From Halorussus rarus (lineage in GTDB: Archaea; Halobacteriota; Halobacteria; Halobacteriales; Haladaptataceae), in assembly GCF_003369835.1 (NCBI RefSeq), contig NZ_QPMJ01000004.1, positions 310,001 to 374,000 of the forward strand: a stretch of DNA of 64,000 nt, written 5' to 3'. Numbering within the stretch: position 1 is the first letter of the stretch; each line of letters begins with the position of its first letter. The notes beneath the pieces are model-generated. The model had not been told where the DNA came from, ran no database searches, and worked only from the letters and a program-made list of their open reading frames with translations. Positions 1 through 7,978 of the stretch are shown here, one piece after another. The position numbers were made by a program, and so were the translations under genes.

Positions 1-1
1 C

Positions 2-295
2 TCCCGGGTGACCGGCTCGGACCTCACGGACACCCAGAGCGGCTACCGGGCGTTCTCGCCCGAGTGCCTCGAACGCCTCTCGATCACCACCGACGGGATG
101 GGCGTCGAGAGCGAGATGATCGACTCCGCGACCACCGAGGAACTGACCATCACCGAGCGGGCCATCGACGCCCGGTACGACGACCTCGAAGGCCAGACCC
201 ACAACCCCGTCAAGCACGGGCTGGCGGTCATGCTCTTCCTGGTCCGACTCCTGAAGCGCCGCCGACCGACCCCCTCGCGCTCGCGCAATCAATAG
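2..295 (+). CDS. GT2 family glycosyltransferase, C-terminal fragment (cut by window start)
   Basis: The reading frame is open to the first base, so only the C-terminal ~98 residues are visible. The motif DTQSGYRAF near the start of the fragment is typical of dolichyl-phosphate hexose synthase-like GT2 enzymes (DPM1/AglJ type), where it follows the catalytic region. The chain ends in a hydrophobic stretch (HGLAVMLFLVRLLKRRR) and a basic tail, consistent with membrane association at the cytoplasmic face. By family knowledge such enzymes charge dolichyl phosphate with a sugar for N-glycosylation or for polysaccharide synthesis. The next gene starts 4 bases after the stop, so they are probably cotranscribed. 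The start codon and the nucleotide-sugar binding half lie outside the window. Confidence 0.8.
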   Translation, partial: SRVTGSDLTDTQSGYRAFSPECLERLSITTDGMGVESEMIDSATTEELTITERAIDARYDDLEGQTHNPVKHGLAVMLFLVRLLKRRRPTPSRSRNQ

Positions 296-299
296 AACT

Positions 300-518
300 A
301 TGTCCACGATACAACTCCCCACGGACCTCGACGACCGCTACGAACTGCTCGCCGACCGACTCGACGGCTTCGACGACGCCGCCGACCTCGCCGCGTACGT
401 GCTCGAATCGACCGCGGCCGAGATCGAGCGCGGCGACGCGGCCGACGCCGGCGCCGACAGCGCCGACGACGACGTGGTCGAGGACCGGCTCGAACAGCTG
501 GGGTACCTCGAGAAGTGA
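300..518 (+). CDS. Small acidic hypothetical protein (72 aa)
   Basis: A 72-residue acidic protein (many Asp/Glu, no Cys, no membrane segment) begins 4 bases after the glycosyltransferase stop and ends at the start of the phosphodiesterase gene, overlapping a possible GTG start there. N-terminal motif LPTDLDDRYELLADRL and C-terminal VEDRLEQLGYLEK suggest an all-helical protein. The tight spacing to both neighbours supports a three-gene operon. I do not recognise a family with confidence; small proteins of this type are often encoded directly before phosphodiesterase-superfamily genes in haloarchaea, which suggests but does not prove a linked function. Confidence 0.7.
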   Translation: MSTIQLPTDLDDRYELLADRLDGFDDAADLAAYVLESTAAEIERGDAADAGADSADDDVVEDRLEQLGYLEK

Positions 519-520
519 CG

Positions 521-2161
521 ATGAGCGACGGCTCAGTCTACGTGTTAGGGCTGGACGGCGTCCCGCCCGAACTGGTCGACAGGGGCATCGACGCCGGCCG
601 GCTCCCGACCTTCGAGCGGATGCGCGCCGAGGGCACCGACGGCACCACGCGCTCGACGGTGCCGCCGCTCTCGATGATCGCGTGGAGCTCGTTCGCCACC
701 GGGCGCAACCCCGGCAACCACGGCGTCTACAACTTCATGCTCAAGGAGGAGGGCGGCTACGCCACCGACTTCGTCAACGCCGAGACGCTCCGCGACCAGT
801 CGGTGCCGGTCTGGGAGTACCTCGACGCCGAGGGCCGGCGGTCGGGCGTGATGAACGTCATGCCGGGCTACCCGCCCTCCCGGACCGACGGCTTCCACAT
901 CTCGGACAACATCACGACGCCGCCCTCCGGGTCGTTCGCCTTTCCCGACGAGCTCCAACAGGACATCGAGGAGCGCGTCGGCGAGTACGACGTCGACCCC
1001 TACGAGGGGTACGACGACGGCAGCGACGAGGGCAACCTCCACGACCTGCTGACGAACTTCTTCGACATCGAGCGCAACCGCATCGAGGTCGCCAAGTTGC
1101 TGGTCGAGGAGTACCCCTGCGACTTCTACTCGCTGGTGTTCTCCGGCCCGGACAACATCCTCCACGTGCTCGGCCACGTCCTCGACGAGACCCACCCGAA
1201 GCACGACCCCGAGGTGGCGGCCCGGTACGAGGACAAACCCCTCCAGCTGCTCGAACTGTACGACGAGTTCCTCGGGTGGGTGATGGAGCGGATGGACGAC
1301 GAGGACACCATGCTGTTGCTGTCGGACCACGGCCACGGCCCGGTGTACCAGACAATCAACCTCAACTCCTGGCTCTACGACGCGGGATACCTCGACCTGA
1401 AGTCCCGGCCGTGGACCCGGCTCAAGCAGTTCGGCTACAACCACGTCTACGACGCGGTCGAGACGGTGATGAGCGAGCTCAACCTGTTCTCGAAGCTCAA
1501 GATGGGCGTCGCCCGGACCAGCGGGGGCGGGTCGGGCCCGGACCTCGCGGAACTGCTCACCATCTCGCGGAAGGACATCGACTGGAGCGACACCGCGGCG
1601 TTCACGGTCGCCAGCGGGGGCCAGGTCTACCTCAACACCGACGACCACGACGAGGGCGCGATTCCGCCCCATAAGTACGACGAGGTCCGCGAGCGACTCC
1701 GCGAGGAACTGCTCGCCATCGAGCACCCCGAGCGCGGCGACCGCGTCATCGACTCGGTGCTGTACGGCGAGGACGTCTACGGCGACGAGTACGCCGACAC
1801 GCGGCCGGACCTGGTCTGCATGCCCGCGCCGGGCTACCAGATACAGTATCCCCAGACGATGAAGACCAAGCGCATCTTCGCAGACCCGCCCAAGACCGGG
1901 TCGCACACCTCGATGAACGAGATGCACGGGGTCTTCTACGCCTGGGGCGGCCCGGTCGAGAGCGAGACCGGGGTCACGGTCGACCTGGTCGACTTCGCCC
2001 CCACGGCGTGCTCGCTGCTCGACGTGCCGGTGCCCGAGGAGATGGACGGCGAGGTCCGCGACGACGTGGTCGACGTCGGCGCCGAGCGCGCGCGGTACGA
2101 CGGGAAGGTCGAGGCGAAGCGGGCGGTGCGGGACGTGGCCGGGGAGTTGGCCGGCGACTAG
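521..2161 (+). CDS. Type I phosphodiesterase / nucleotide pyrophosphatase family enzyme (alkaline phosphatase superfamily)
   Basis: A 546-residue protein with the metal-binding start of this superfamily (VLGLDGVP, Asp12) and a nucleophile region TVPPLSMIAWSSFATGRNPG, in which Ser51 probably replaces the common Thr nucleophile. Downstream metal-ligand motifs are visible as LLLSDHGHGP (about residues 266-275) and GSHTSMNEMHG (about 459-469). Such enzymes hydrolyse phosphodiesters or transfer phospho-groups using two divalent metals. No signal peptide is evident, so a cytoplasmic role is likely. ATG at 521 was chosen; an in-frame GTG at 515 would overlap the previous stop and add two residues. 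The stop overlaps the stop of the convergent Gfo/Idh/MocA gene by four bases. Position after a glycosyltransferase suggests a role in glycolipid or polysaccharide metabolism (inference). Confidence 0.85.
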   Translation: MSDGSVYVLGLDGVPPELVDRGIDAGRLPTFERMRAEGTDGTTRSTVPPLSMIAWSSFATGRNPGNHGVYNFMLKEEGGYATDFVNAETLRDQSVPVWEYLDAEGRRSGVMNVMPGYPPSRTDGFHISDNITTPPSGSFAFPDELQQDIEERVGEYDVDPYEGYDDGSDEGNLHDLLTNFFDIERNRIEVAKLLVEEYPCDFYSLVFSGPDNILHVLGHVLDETHPKHDPEVAARYEDKPLQLLELYDEFLGWVMERMDDEDTMLLLSDHGHGPVYQTINLNSWLYDAGYLDLKSRPWTRLKQFGYNHVYDAVETVMSELNLFSKLKMGVARTSGGGSGPDLAELLTISRKDIDWSDTAAFTVASGGQVYLNTDDHDEGAIPPHKYDEVRERLREELLAIEHPERGDRVIDSVLYGEDVYGDEYADTRPDLVCMPAPGYQIQYPQTMKTKRIFADPPKTGSHTSMNEMHGVFYAWGGPVESETGVTVDLVDFAPTACSLLDVPVPEEMDGEVRDDVVDVGAERARYDGKVEAKRAVRDVAGELAGD

Positions 2162-3183
2162 TCCAACTCCACCGCGACCCGCTCCCCGCTCCGGGCCGAC
2201 TCGTAGGCCGCCTCGGTGAGCGCGGTCACCGCCAGCGCGTCCCGGGCGGTGGCCGGGGGCTCCTCGCCGGTCTCGATGCAGTCGACGAACGCCTCGGCCT
2301 TGTCGCGCTGCTTGCTCCGGTCGATGTACGGGACGACCGTCGTGCTGTCCTCGTCGATGCGCTCTAACTCGCGCTCCTCCCACTGGCGACCTTCGAGGTA
2401 GACCGCGCCCTCGTCGTCCCAGACGTGGATATGCTCGCGGACGCAGGGAGCGTCGCTGTGGACCGAGATGGTGCCGTGGGCGCCGTTGGCGAACTCGACC
2501 GTGAGGATGGCGCGCTGGTCGACCCGGCCCTCGTCGTCGGCGAACACCATCTCGGCGCTGACCTGCTCCGGCACGAGACCGGTGGTCCACAGCACTCCGT
2601 CGATGAGGTGGCTCCCGGTGTCGTAGAGGTTGCCCCCGCCCGAGAGGTCGGGGTCGGTCCGCCACGTGTCCTCGAACCGCGAGATCCAGTCCTGGGTTAT
2701 CTCGGCGCTCAGGTAGTCCGGTTCGGGGTTCGGTCCGTCGCCCTCCTCGCCCTGCCAGCGCTCGCGGGCGGTCTGGAACGCCGGGTTGAGGTGTCGCTGG
2801 TAGCCCACCATCAGCACCCTGTCGCTCGACTCGGCGCGCTCGGCGAGGTCGCGAGCCTCCTCGAGGTCGGTGGTGAGGGGCTTGTCGCAGAAGACGTGGA
2901 GGTCGCGGTCGAGCGCCGCGGTCACCATCTCGTGGTGGAGGGTGTGGGGCGTCCCGACGAGCACGGCGTCGAGTCCCTCCGCGTCGAGCATCTCGCGGTA
3001 GTCCTCGTACTGCGAGCCGTCGCCGACGTAGAGGGTCTCGCCGGCGGTCCGGCGGGTCTCCTCGCTGACGTCCGCCAGCGCGGTCACCGTCGAGCGCGGG
3101 TCCTGGTTGAACAGCCGTCCGACCGTCGTTCCGATGTAGCCGCCGCCGATGACGCCGACTCTGAGTTTCTCGGCCTGAGACAT
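2158..3183 (-). CDS. Gfo/Idh/MocA family oxidoreductase (341 aa)
   Basis: NAD(P)-dependent sugar-type dehydrogenase. The N-terminal Rossmann fold is visible as LRVGVIGGGYIGTTVG (residues 8-23), followed by the VGTPHTLHHEM segment and the CDKPLT motif that carries the family's conserved catalytic-region Lys-Pro. The C-terminal half contains GGGNLYDTGSHLIDG, whose Asp/His pair matches the substrate-binding motif of the family. Length is normal. It is convergent with, and overlaps by 4 nt, the preceding phosphodiesterase gene. A paralogue with the same landmarks (VGYQRH, GGG-LYD-GSHL, ALTEAAYE) lies at 61122-62165, again beside glycosyltransferase genes, so a sugar-modifying role for surface glycans is a reasonable inference; the substrate cannot be read from the sequence. 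Confidence 0.9.
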   Translation of the reverse strand: MSQAEKLRVGVIGGGYIGTTVGRLFNQDPRSTVTALADVSEETRRTAGETLYVGDGSQYEDYREMLDAEGLDAVLVGTPHTLHHEMVTAALDRDLHVFCDKPLTTDLEEARDLAERAESSDRVLMVGYQRHLNPAFQTARERWQGEEGDGPNPEPDYLSAEITQDWISRFEDTWRTDPDLSGGGNLYDTGSHLIDGVLWTTGLVPEQVSAEMVFADDEGRVDQRAILTVEFANGAHGTISVHSDAPCVREHIHVWDDEGAVYLEGRQWEERELERIDEDSTTVVPYIDRSKQRDKAEAFVDCIETGEEPPATARDALAVTALTEAAYESARSGERVAVELD

Positions 3184-3287
3184 CCGTGTTCGTCCCCACC
3201 ACGAGGCGCGCCTTGATTAGTCTGGCCGCGAGCGGAGTTCGGGACGCTCCCGGGTGGCGAGCGACGAACCGGCGACAGCCGTCCCGG

Positions 3288-3662
3288 CTACGAGAGGTGG
3301 GCGGTGACGTCGGTCGAGGAGACCATCCCGACGTAGTCGTCGTCGACGACCGGGAGGTGCTTGATGCCGTAGGTGGTCATCATCGCGGCGACCTCCTCCA
3401 TGTAGAGGTCGGGCGTGGCGGTCTCGACGTCGGACGTCATCACGTCGGACACCGTCAGTTCGGAGGTGTCACGGCCGTCGGCGACGGCGTCGAGCACGTC
3501 CGTGCTGCTGACGATCGCGCGCGGCGTGGTCGGAACGACGAGCGCGCTGATGTCCTTCTCCCGCATCCGCTTGGCGGCCTCCTCGACCGTCGCGTCCTTC
3601 GAAATCGTCTCCAGCGGGGTCGACATCACGTCCTCGACGGTCGGCCTGTCGGTAGAACTCAT
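3288..3662 (-). CDS. CBS domain protein (124 aa)
   Basis: A stand-alone pair of CBS motifs making up the whole 124-residue protein: first repeat around residues 8-65 (VEDVMSTPLETISKDATVEEAA), second around 70-124 (VSDVMTSDVETATPDLYMEE). The ends of both repeats carry the usual G-IVSSTDV / GMVSSTDV strand that contributes to adenosine-ligand binding. Paired CBS modules bind AMP, ATP or S-adenosyl compounds and act as energy or metabolite sensors; without a fused enzyme the partner is unknown. It is followed on the same strand by nothing within 100 bases and preceded by the alcohol dehydrogenase gene 57 bases upstream, so cotranscription with that gene is possible. Confidence 0.9.
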   Translation of the reverse strand: MSSTDRPTVEDVMSTPLETISKDATVEEAAKRMREKDISALVVPTTPRAIVSSTDVLDAVADGRDTSELTVSDVMTSDVETATPDLYMEEVAAMMTTYGIKHLPVVDDDYVGMVSSTDVTAHLS

Positions 3663-3719
3663 ACCACTATCAACGGATGCCGAGGATATGGGACTTTCCC
3701 CGCGCGGTCGGACGACCTG

Positions 3720-4733
3720 TCAGTTCGTCACGACGAGCTTGCCGACGCTCTCGCGGTCCCGCATCGCCGCGAACGCCTCGCCGGTCTCGTCGAGCGAGTA
3801 CGTCTCTTCGATTTCGGGGGTCAGCTCCCCTGAGGCGACCAGGTCGACCAGCGTCTCGAGGTCGGCCTGCGTCCCCATCGTGCTGCCCTCGACCCGTTTG
3901 TGCCCCAGGAACAGGTCGGGGATGTCTATCTCCGATCGACCGCCCGCGGTCCGACCGCAGACGACCATCCGCCCGCCCCGGCGGAGCACGTCGAGACCGA
4001 GTTCCGTGTAGGGGCCGCCGAGGTGATTCAGGACCGCGTCGGGCGTTCCGACGTCCCGCACCGCGGGGCGGAGCTCGTCGGGCTCGGTGCCCCGAATCGG
4101 ATGATCGAGACCAAGCGCCTCGACCTGGTCGAGCTTGTCGGCCGACGAGGAGGTCCCCACGGTCTCGGCGCCGAACACGTCGGCGAGCTGGACGCCCGCG
4201 ACGCCGACGCCCCCGGTCGCGCCCGGGACGAAGACGAGGTCGCCGGGGCCGACCTCCGCCCGCCGGAGCATGTGGAACGCCGTCATGTAGGCGGTCGGGA
4301 GGGCCGCGGCGGTCGTCGCGTCGACCGACTCGGGGAGCGCGACGAGCCGGTCGGCCTCGACGCGAGCGGCCTCCGCGAGCCCGCCGTGGTAGAGCGAGAA
4401 GTTCTCGCAGCGGTTCTCCGGCCCCTCGCGGCAGAACCGACAGGTGCCGCAGGTCTCGTTCGGACACAGGACGACCCTGTCGCCGGGGTCGACCGCGGTC
4501 ACGTCCTCGCCCACGGCCCGGACCTCACCCGCCGCGTCGAGGCCGCTGACGAAGGGCAGGTCGTCGGCGTCGACCATCGCGGAGTCGCCCTCGAGGATCC
4601 AGAGGTCGTGGCGGTTGATGGCGCACGCCTCGACGTCGACGACCGCCTCGCCGGGGCCGGGCTGCGGCGTCGGTTGTTCGACGAGCGATACCCCGTCCGG
4701 GCCGGTCAGCTCGGTGAAGGCTGCGGCGCGCAT
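3720..4733 (-). CDS. Zinc-dependent medium-chain alcohol dehydrogenase family protein
   Basis: A 337-residue MDR-superfamily oxidoreductase. The catalytic zinc Cys is Cys37 in EACAINRHD; the structural zinc is bound by four Cys in CPNETCGTCRFCREG, and the NAD(P) Rossmann fold follows (FVPGATGGVGVAGVQLA). A His partner is present in the GHKRVEGS region. I chose ATG 4733 (MRAAAFTELTGPDG) over an in-frame ATG at 4760 because this N terminus matches the family and the A/T-rich hexamer near 4757-4763 sits about 27 bases upstream, as in leaderless haloarchaeal transcripts. Substrate (alcohol, threonine or quinone type) cannot be decided from sequence alone. Confidence 0.88.
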   Translation of the reverse strand: MRAAAFTELTGPDGVSLVEQPTPQPGPGEAVVDVEACAINRHDLWILEGDSAMVDADDLPFVSGLDAAGEVRAVGEDVTAVDPGDRVVLCPNETCGTCRFCREGPENRCENFSLYHGGLAEAARVEADRLVALPESVDATTAAALPTAYMTAFHMLRRAEVGPGDLVFVPGATGGVGVAGVQLADVFGAETVGTSSSADKLDQVEALGLDHPIRGTEPDELRPAVRDVGTPDAVLNHLGGPYTELGLDVLRRGGRMVVCGRTAGGRSEIDIPDLFLGHKRVEGSTMGTQADLETLVDLVASGELTPEIEETYSLDETGEAFAAMRDRESVGKLVVTN

Positions 4734-4836
4734 GGAATCGAGGTTCGACCGCGAGCGCAATAGTGGTGCTGACTACTCGGCATCGCCATCGGCGCCGGAC
4801 TGGCGAGTCAGTAGGGGCGCGCCGATCCGGCGGCGG

Positions 4837-5736
4837 TCAGACCAGTCGCTCGCCCAGAAGCGGTGCCGCGACGGCGCCCCCGACGGCGACGGCGGTGCCG
4901 ACGAACGTGATCAGGTGCGAGGCGGTGAGCGCGTAGACGGCGCCGAAGAGCGCGCCCGAGACGACGAGCGCGACGAACCCGGCGACCACTTCTCGCCTGT
5001 TCGTCGGGTGTGCCGGCGTCGAGTCGGCGACGCCCCGCCACACGAGCCAGCCGCCGGTCGCGCCGCCGACGGCCGCCACGCTGTCGAAGGTGACGCCGAC
5101 GAGCAGGCCCGCCACCCCGACCGCGACCGCGACGTGGAGCACCCGTACGGGGTCGGTCCCGCGGTCGGCCAGCAGGTAGAGCGCGCCGAGCACGACTGCG
5201 CCGAGCGCGGCGCCAACGACGACGTCCACGAGGTAGTGAACGCCGAGCACGAGCCGCGAGAGCGAGACGAGCGCGACGATGGCCGCGGCGGCGCCGAACC
5301 GCTTCCAGGCAGTCCAGTGTTCGACGACGAGCGCGAGCCCGCCCCAGAACATCGTCGTTCCGAGCGCGTGACCGCTCGGGAAGCCCGGACCGTCGGCGGT
5401 CGCGGTGCTCTCGAGCAGCAGGGAGAGGCCCGTCGGGAGCCACGCGATTGCGGGCGGTTCGCCGGCCCCCGGCGGACGCGGCAGCAGGAAGATGTGCTTG
5501 AGCACCCCGATGAGAGCGACGTAGGTGAGCACCAGCCCGACCACGAACAGCCCCCGCCGGCGGTCGATTCCCCAGCGGGGGAACTCGTCGCCCGCCACGT
5601 AGAGCCCGCCGCCGAGCAGGAAGATGAACCAGACGTCGCCCAGTTGGGTGGTCAGCGCGAACAGCAGGATGACCGGCCACTCCGCGTACCCGTGCAGCGC
5701 GTCGGTGACGCCGACGCCGCGTCCGCTTCCGAACAC
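4837..5736 (-). CDS. PAP2-superfamily membrane phosphatase
   Basis: An integral membrane protein of about 299 residues with the three PAP2 signature blocks: KHIFLLPRPPG (K-x6-RP), PSGH in GFPSGHALGTTMFWGG, and SRLVLGVHYLVDVVVG (SR-x5-H-x3-D). These residues form the phospho-histidine active site of lipid and undecaprenyl or dolichyl pyrophosphate phosphatases. The remaining C-terminal part is hydrophobic with several further predicted spans. The start used is a GTG; a few residues of uncertainty remain at the N terminus. By family knowledge it could dephosphorylate isoprenoid pyrophosphates or phosphatidic-acid-like lipids at the membrane. It is divergent from the flavin disulfide reductase gene at 5880. 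Confidence 0.88.
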   Translation of the reverse strand: MFGSGRGVGVTDALHGYAEWPVILLFALTTQLGDVWFIFLLGGGLYVAGDEFPRWGIDRRRGLFVVGLVLTYVALIGVLKHIFLLPRPPGAGEPPAIAWLPTGLSLLLESTATADGPGFPSGHALGTTMFWGGLALVVEHWTAWKRFGAAAAIVALVSLSRLVLGVHYLVDVVVGAALGAVVLGALYLLADRGTDPVRVLHVAVAVGVAGLLVGVTFDSVAAVGGATGGWLVWRGVADSTPAHPTNRREVVAGFVALVVSGALFGAVYALTASHLITFVGTAVAVGGAVAAPLLGERLV

Positions 5737-5879
5737 ACCGGGAGAACGGGTTTCGGCGGTGTCCCTGTTACGGCCGCGACCGGGCAGGGCTTTCGAAACT
5801 GCGGCCGCGACTCCGTCTCCGGTCGGTCCTCCGGTCGACCCAACCGCTTTGTGTCGCGCCGTAGAACCACAGTCGACAG

Positions 5880-7307
5880 ATGAGCGACCGATTTCTCGTG
5901 GTCGGGGGCGACGCGGCGGGGATGAGCGCGGCGGGGAAGGCCAAGCGCGACGACCCCGACCGGGAGGTCGTGGTGTTCGAGCGCGGCGACTGGGTGTCCT
6001 ACGGCGCCTGCGGCATCCTCTACTACGTCAAGGGCGAGATCGCCGACGTCGAGGACCTCCAGGTGGTCGAACCCCGGAAGTTCGTCGAGGAACGGGGCAT
6101 CGACCTCCGCAGACACGAGGAGGTCGTCGACGTGGACCCCGACGCCCGGACCGTCACGGTCGAGCGCGGCGCGGAGCGCTACGAGGCGTCGTACGACGAC
6201 CTGCTGCTCGCGACCGGCGGCCGGGCCGCGCTCCCCGACGCGCCCGGCACCGACCTCGACGGCGTGTTCGCGGTCCGGAACCTCGAAGCCGGCCGAGCGC
6301 TCCGGAGCTACGTCCTCCACGAGGGGGACGCCGATACCCCCGCGAATCCGACCGAGGGGTCCGGCTACGGCGAGAAACTGCGCTCGCACCTGCGCGAGAC
6401 CGACGCCGAGGTCGTCGCGGTCGTCGGCGCGAACAAGATCGGCGTCGAGATGGCCGAGGCGTTCTCCTCGCAGGGGTTCGAGGTCCACTTGGTCGAGCAA
6501 GGGCCCCGGGTGCTGCCGGCGTTCGGGCCGGACGTTGCCGAGACGGTGACCGACCACCTGCGCGAGCAGGGCGTTCAGCTCCACCTCGACGCGTCCGTGG
6601 AGCGACTGGCGGGGGAGGGCGGTCGGGTCGAGGCGGTCGAGACCGGCGACGAGCGCATCGAGGTGGCCGCCGTGCTCTGCGACGTGGGCGTGGAGCCCAA
6701 CGCCGACCTCGCGGCGTCCGCGGGCGTCGAGCTGGGCGAGACCGGCGCGATACGGACCGACGAGTACGGCCGGACCGGCGACGACCGGATATACGCCGCG
6801 GGCGACTGCGCAGAGAAGCGCCACCTGCTCACCGGCGAGCGGGTGCGCTGGCCGTACGCGCTCGCGGCCAACCGCGCCGGTCGCGCGGTCGGGCGCACGG
6901 TCGCGGGCAGACCCACGCCCACGGGCGGCATCGTCGGGACGGGCGTGATGAAGGCGTTCGACCTCGAAGTGGCGCGGACCGGGCTCGACGACGAGCAGGC
7001 TCGCGACGCCGGGTTCGAGCCGGTGTCGACGACCATCACGACCATCACGCGGGCCCACTACTACCCCGGCTGGTCGCGCATCGTCGTCCACGCCACCGCT
7101 GACGCCGGTTCGGGTCGGCTGCTCGGCGCGAGCATGGTCGGCGCGGAGGGCGCGGCCCACCGCATCAACTCTGCCGCGACGGCGCTCCACGCCGGCCTGA
7201 CGGTCGAGGAGGTCGGCCGCCTCGACTTCGGGTACGCGCCGCCGTTCGGCCCGGTCTGGGACCCGGTGCTGCTGGCGGCGAAGGCGCTGGGCGACGAGAT
7301 GGAGTGA
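5880..7307 (+). CDS. FAD-dependent disulfide reductase (CoA-disulfide reductase / NADH oxidase-like)
   Basis: A 475-residue two-dinucleotide-binding-domain flavoprotein. The FAD motif VVGGDAAGMSAAGKAK starts at residue 7, and the single redox Cys lies in SYGACGILYYVKG (about residue 43), the arrangement of the CoA-disulfide reductase/NADH oxidase/NADH peroxidase group rather than the CxxxxC of glutathione reductases. The second dinucleotide motif is VVAVVGANKIGVEMAE; it has Asn-Lys where GGGxIG is usual. The AAGDCAEKRHL FAD motif and the C-terminal dimerisation domain (ending GYAPPFGPVWDPVLLAAKAL) are intact. By family knowledge it would reduce CoA disulfide or oxygen using NAD(P)H in the cytoplasm. 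The GANKIG variant of the NAD(P) motif is worth noting, but the fold appears complete. Confidence 0.88.
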   Translation: MSDRFLVVGGDAAGMSAAGKAKRDDPDREVVVFERGDWVSYGACGILYYVKGEIADVEDLQVVEPRKFVEERGIDLRRHEEVVDVDPDARTVTVERGAERYEASYDDLLLATGGRAALPDAPGTDLDGVFAVRNLEAGRALRSYVLHEGDADTPANPTEGSGYGEKLRSHLRETDAEVVAVVGANKIGVEMAEAFSSQGFEVHLVEQGPRVLPAFGPDVAETVTDHLREQGVQLHLDASVERLAGEGGRVEAVETGDERIEVAAVLCDVGVEPNADLAASAGVELGETGAIRTDEYGRTGDDRIYAAGDCAEKRHLLTGERVRWPYALAANRAGRAVGRTVAGRPTPTGGIVGTGVMKAFDLEVARTGLDDEQARDAGFEPVSTTITTITRAHYYPGWSRIVVHATADAGSGRLLGASMVGAEGAAHRINSAATALHAGLTVEEVGRLDFGYAPPFGPVWDPVLLAAKALGDEME

Positions 7308-7378
7308 CCGGAGAATCACACCGACCGCCGGACCGCGGCTACCCACGAGCCTAACTGTCCGTGCGCCGTACGTCTCCC

Positions 7379-7522
7379 ATGACCTATCAGACCACGCTGG
7401 GCTGGTCGCTCGTCACGTCCGGCATCGTCACGCTCCTGCTGAAGGTCCTCCCGTGGGACTCCATGTGGTGGGGAATCCTGTTCCTCGTGGTGGGCATCGC
7501 GATGCTGTACGTCCGGCAGTGA
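7379..7522 (+). CDS. Small two-span membrane protein (47 aa)
   Basis: A short gene encoding 47 residues, beginning MTYQTTLGWSLVTSG and ending GIAMLYVRQ. Two hydrophobic segments (about residues 8-22 and 29-43) are separated by a short loop containing PWDSMWW. Codon use is typical of the surrounding genes (G/C third positions) and there is no long overlapping gene here, which supports it being real. It lies 71 bases after the flavin disulfide reductase and could be translated from the same or its own transcript. Function unknown. Confidence 0.6.
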   Translation: MTYQTTLGWSLVTSGIVTLLLKVLPWDSMWWGILFLVVGIAMLYVRQ

Positions 7523-7559
7523 GCGACGGGGGCAGAACCGCTCCCGGTGAACGAGGGCG

Positions 7560-7892
7560 CTACTCGACGTGGACCCGGGTGACGTGGCCGCCGCAGCCGC
7601 ACTGCTCGACGTACTCCCACGAGACGTCGTCGCCGAACGCCTCCCGGAGCGCGTCGTAGAGGTACGTCTCCGGGTGGCCGTGGTCGCCGTGGGTGACGAG
7701 GTTGACGTGGTTGCCGGCGGTCGTGTGCTCGACCGCGGTCCCGGCCTGCCGGACCACGAGGTCTCGACTCTCGGCGTGGTGGGGTTGCTCCAGGTTCGCC
7801 GACCAGGAGTTGTCGTGGACGCGGTCGGTGATGGGCTCGACGTCGCTGTCCAGGTCCGCGTCGTGCTCGCGGTCGTCGCTTGTGGTCTCCAT
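7560..7892 (-). CDS. CGCGG-motif protein, putative radical-SAM-modified RiPP precursor family
   Basis: A 110-residue protein whose C terminus reads VEQCGCGGHVTRVHVE, with Cys98 and Cys100 as its only cysteines. The middle is His-rich (GNHVNLVTHGDHGHPETYLYD). From memory, haloarchaeal proteins with this conserved C-terminal CGCGG motif are annotated as putative radical-SAM-modified RiPP precursors; I cannot check that here. No radical SAM gene is visible anywhere in this window, so the modifying enzyme would have to be encoded elsewhere, or the protein works unmodified, for example as a metal-binding protein. ATG 7892 was chosen because it gives the conserved acidic N terminus METTSDDREHD. Confidence 0.65.
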   Translation of the reverse strand: METTSDDREHDADLDSDVEPITDRVHDNSWSANLEQPHHAESRDLVVRQAGTAVEHTTAGNHVNLVTHGDHGHPETYLYDALREAFGDDVSWEYVEQCGCGGHVTRVHVE

Positions 7893-7978
7893 GTTCGAAA
7901 GGAGGCCGGACTCCCGAGAAGGGGTTGTCCCGAACGTGTTCGGGTCGGACGTCCGGGTCGCCCGAGTGCCGCCCGCCA

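Noticed and set aside
545..3202. Very long minus-strand open frame (885 aa) across the phosphodiesterase and oxidoreductase genes
   Set aside because: It is Arg/Val/Gly-rich, matches no family, and exists because high G+C removes stop codons; the real genes on both strands have clear motifs.
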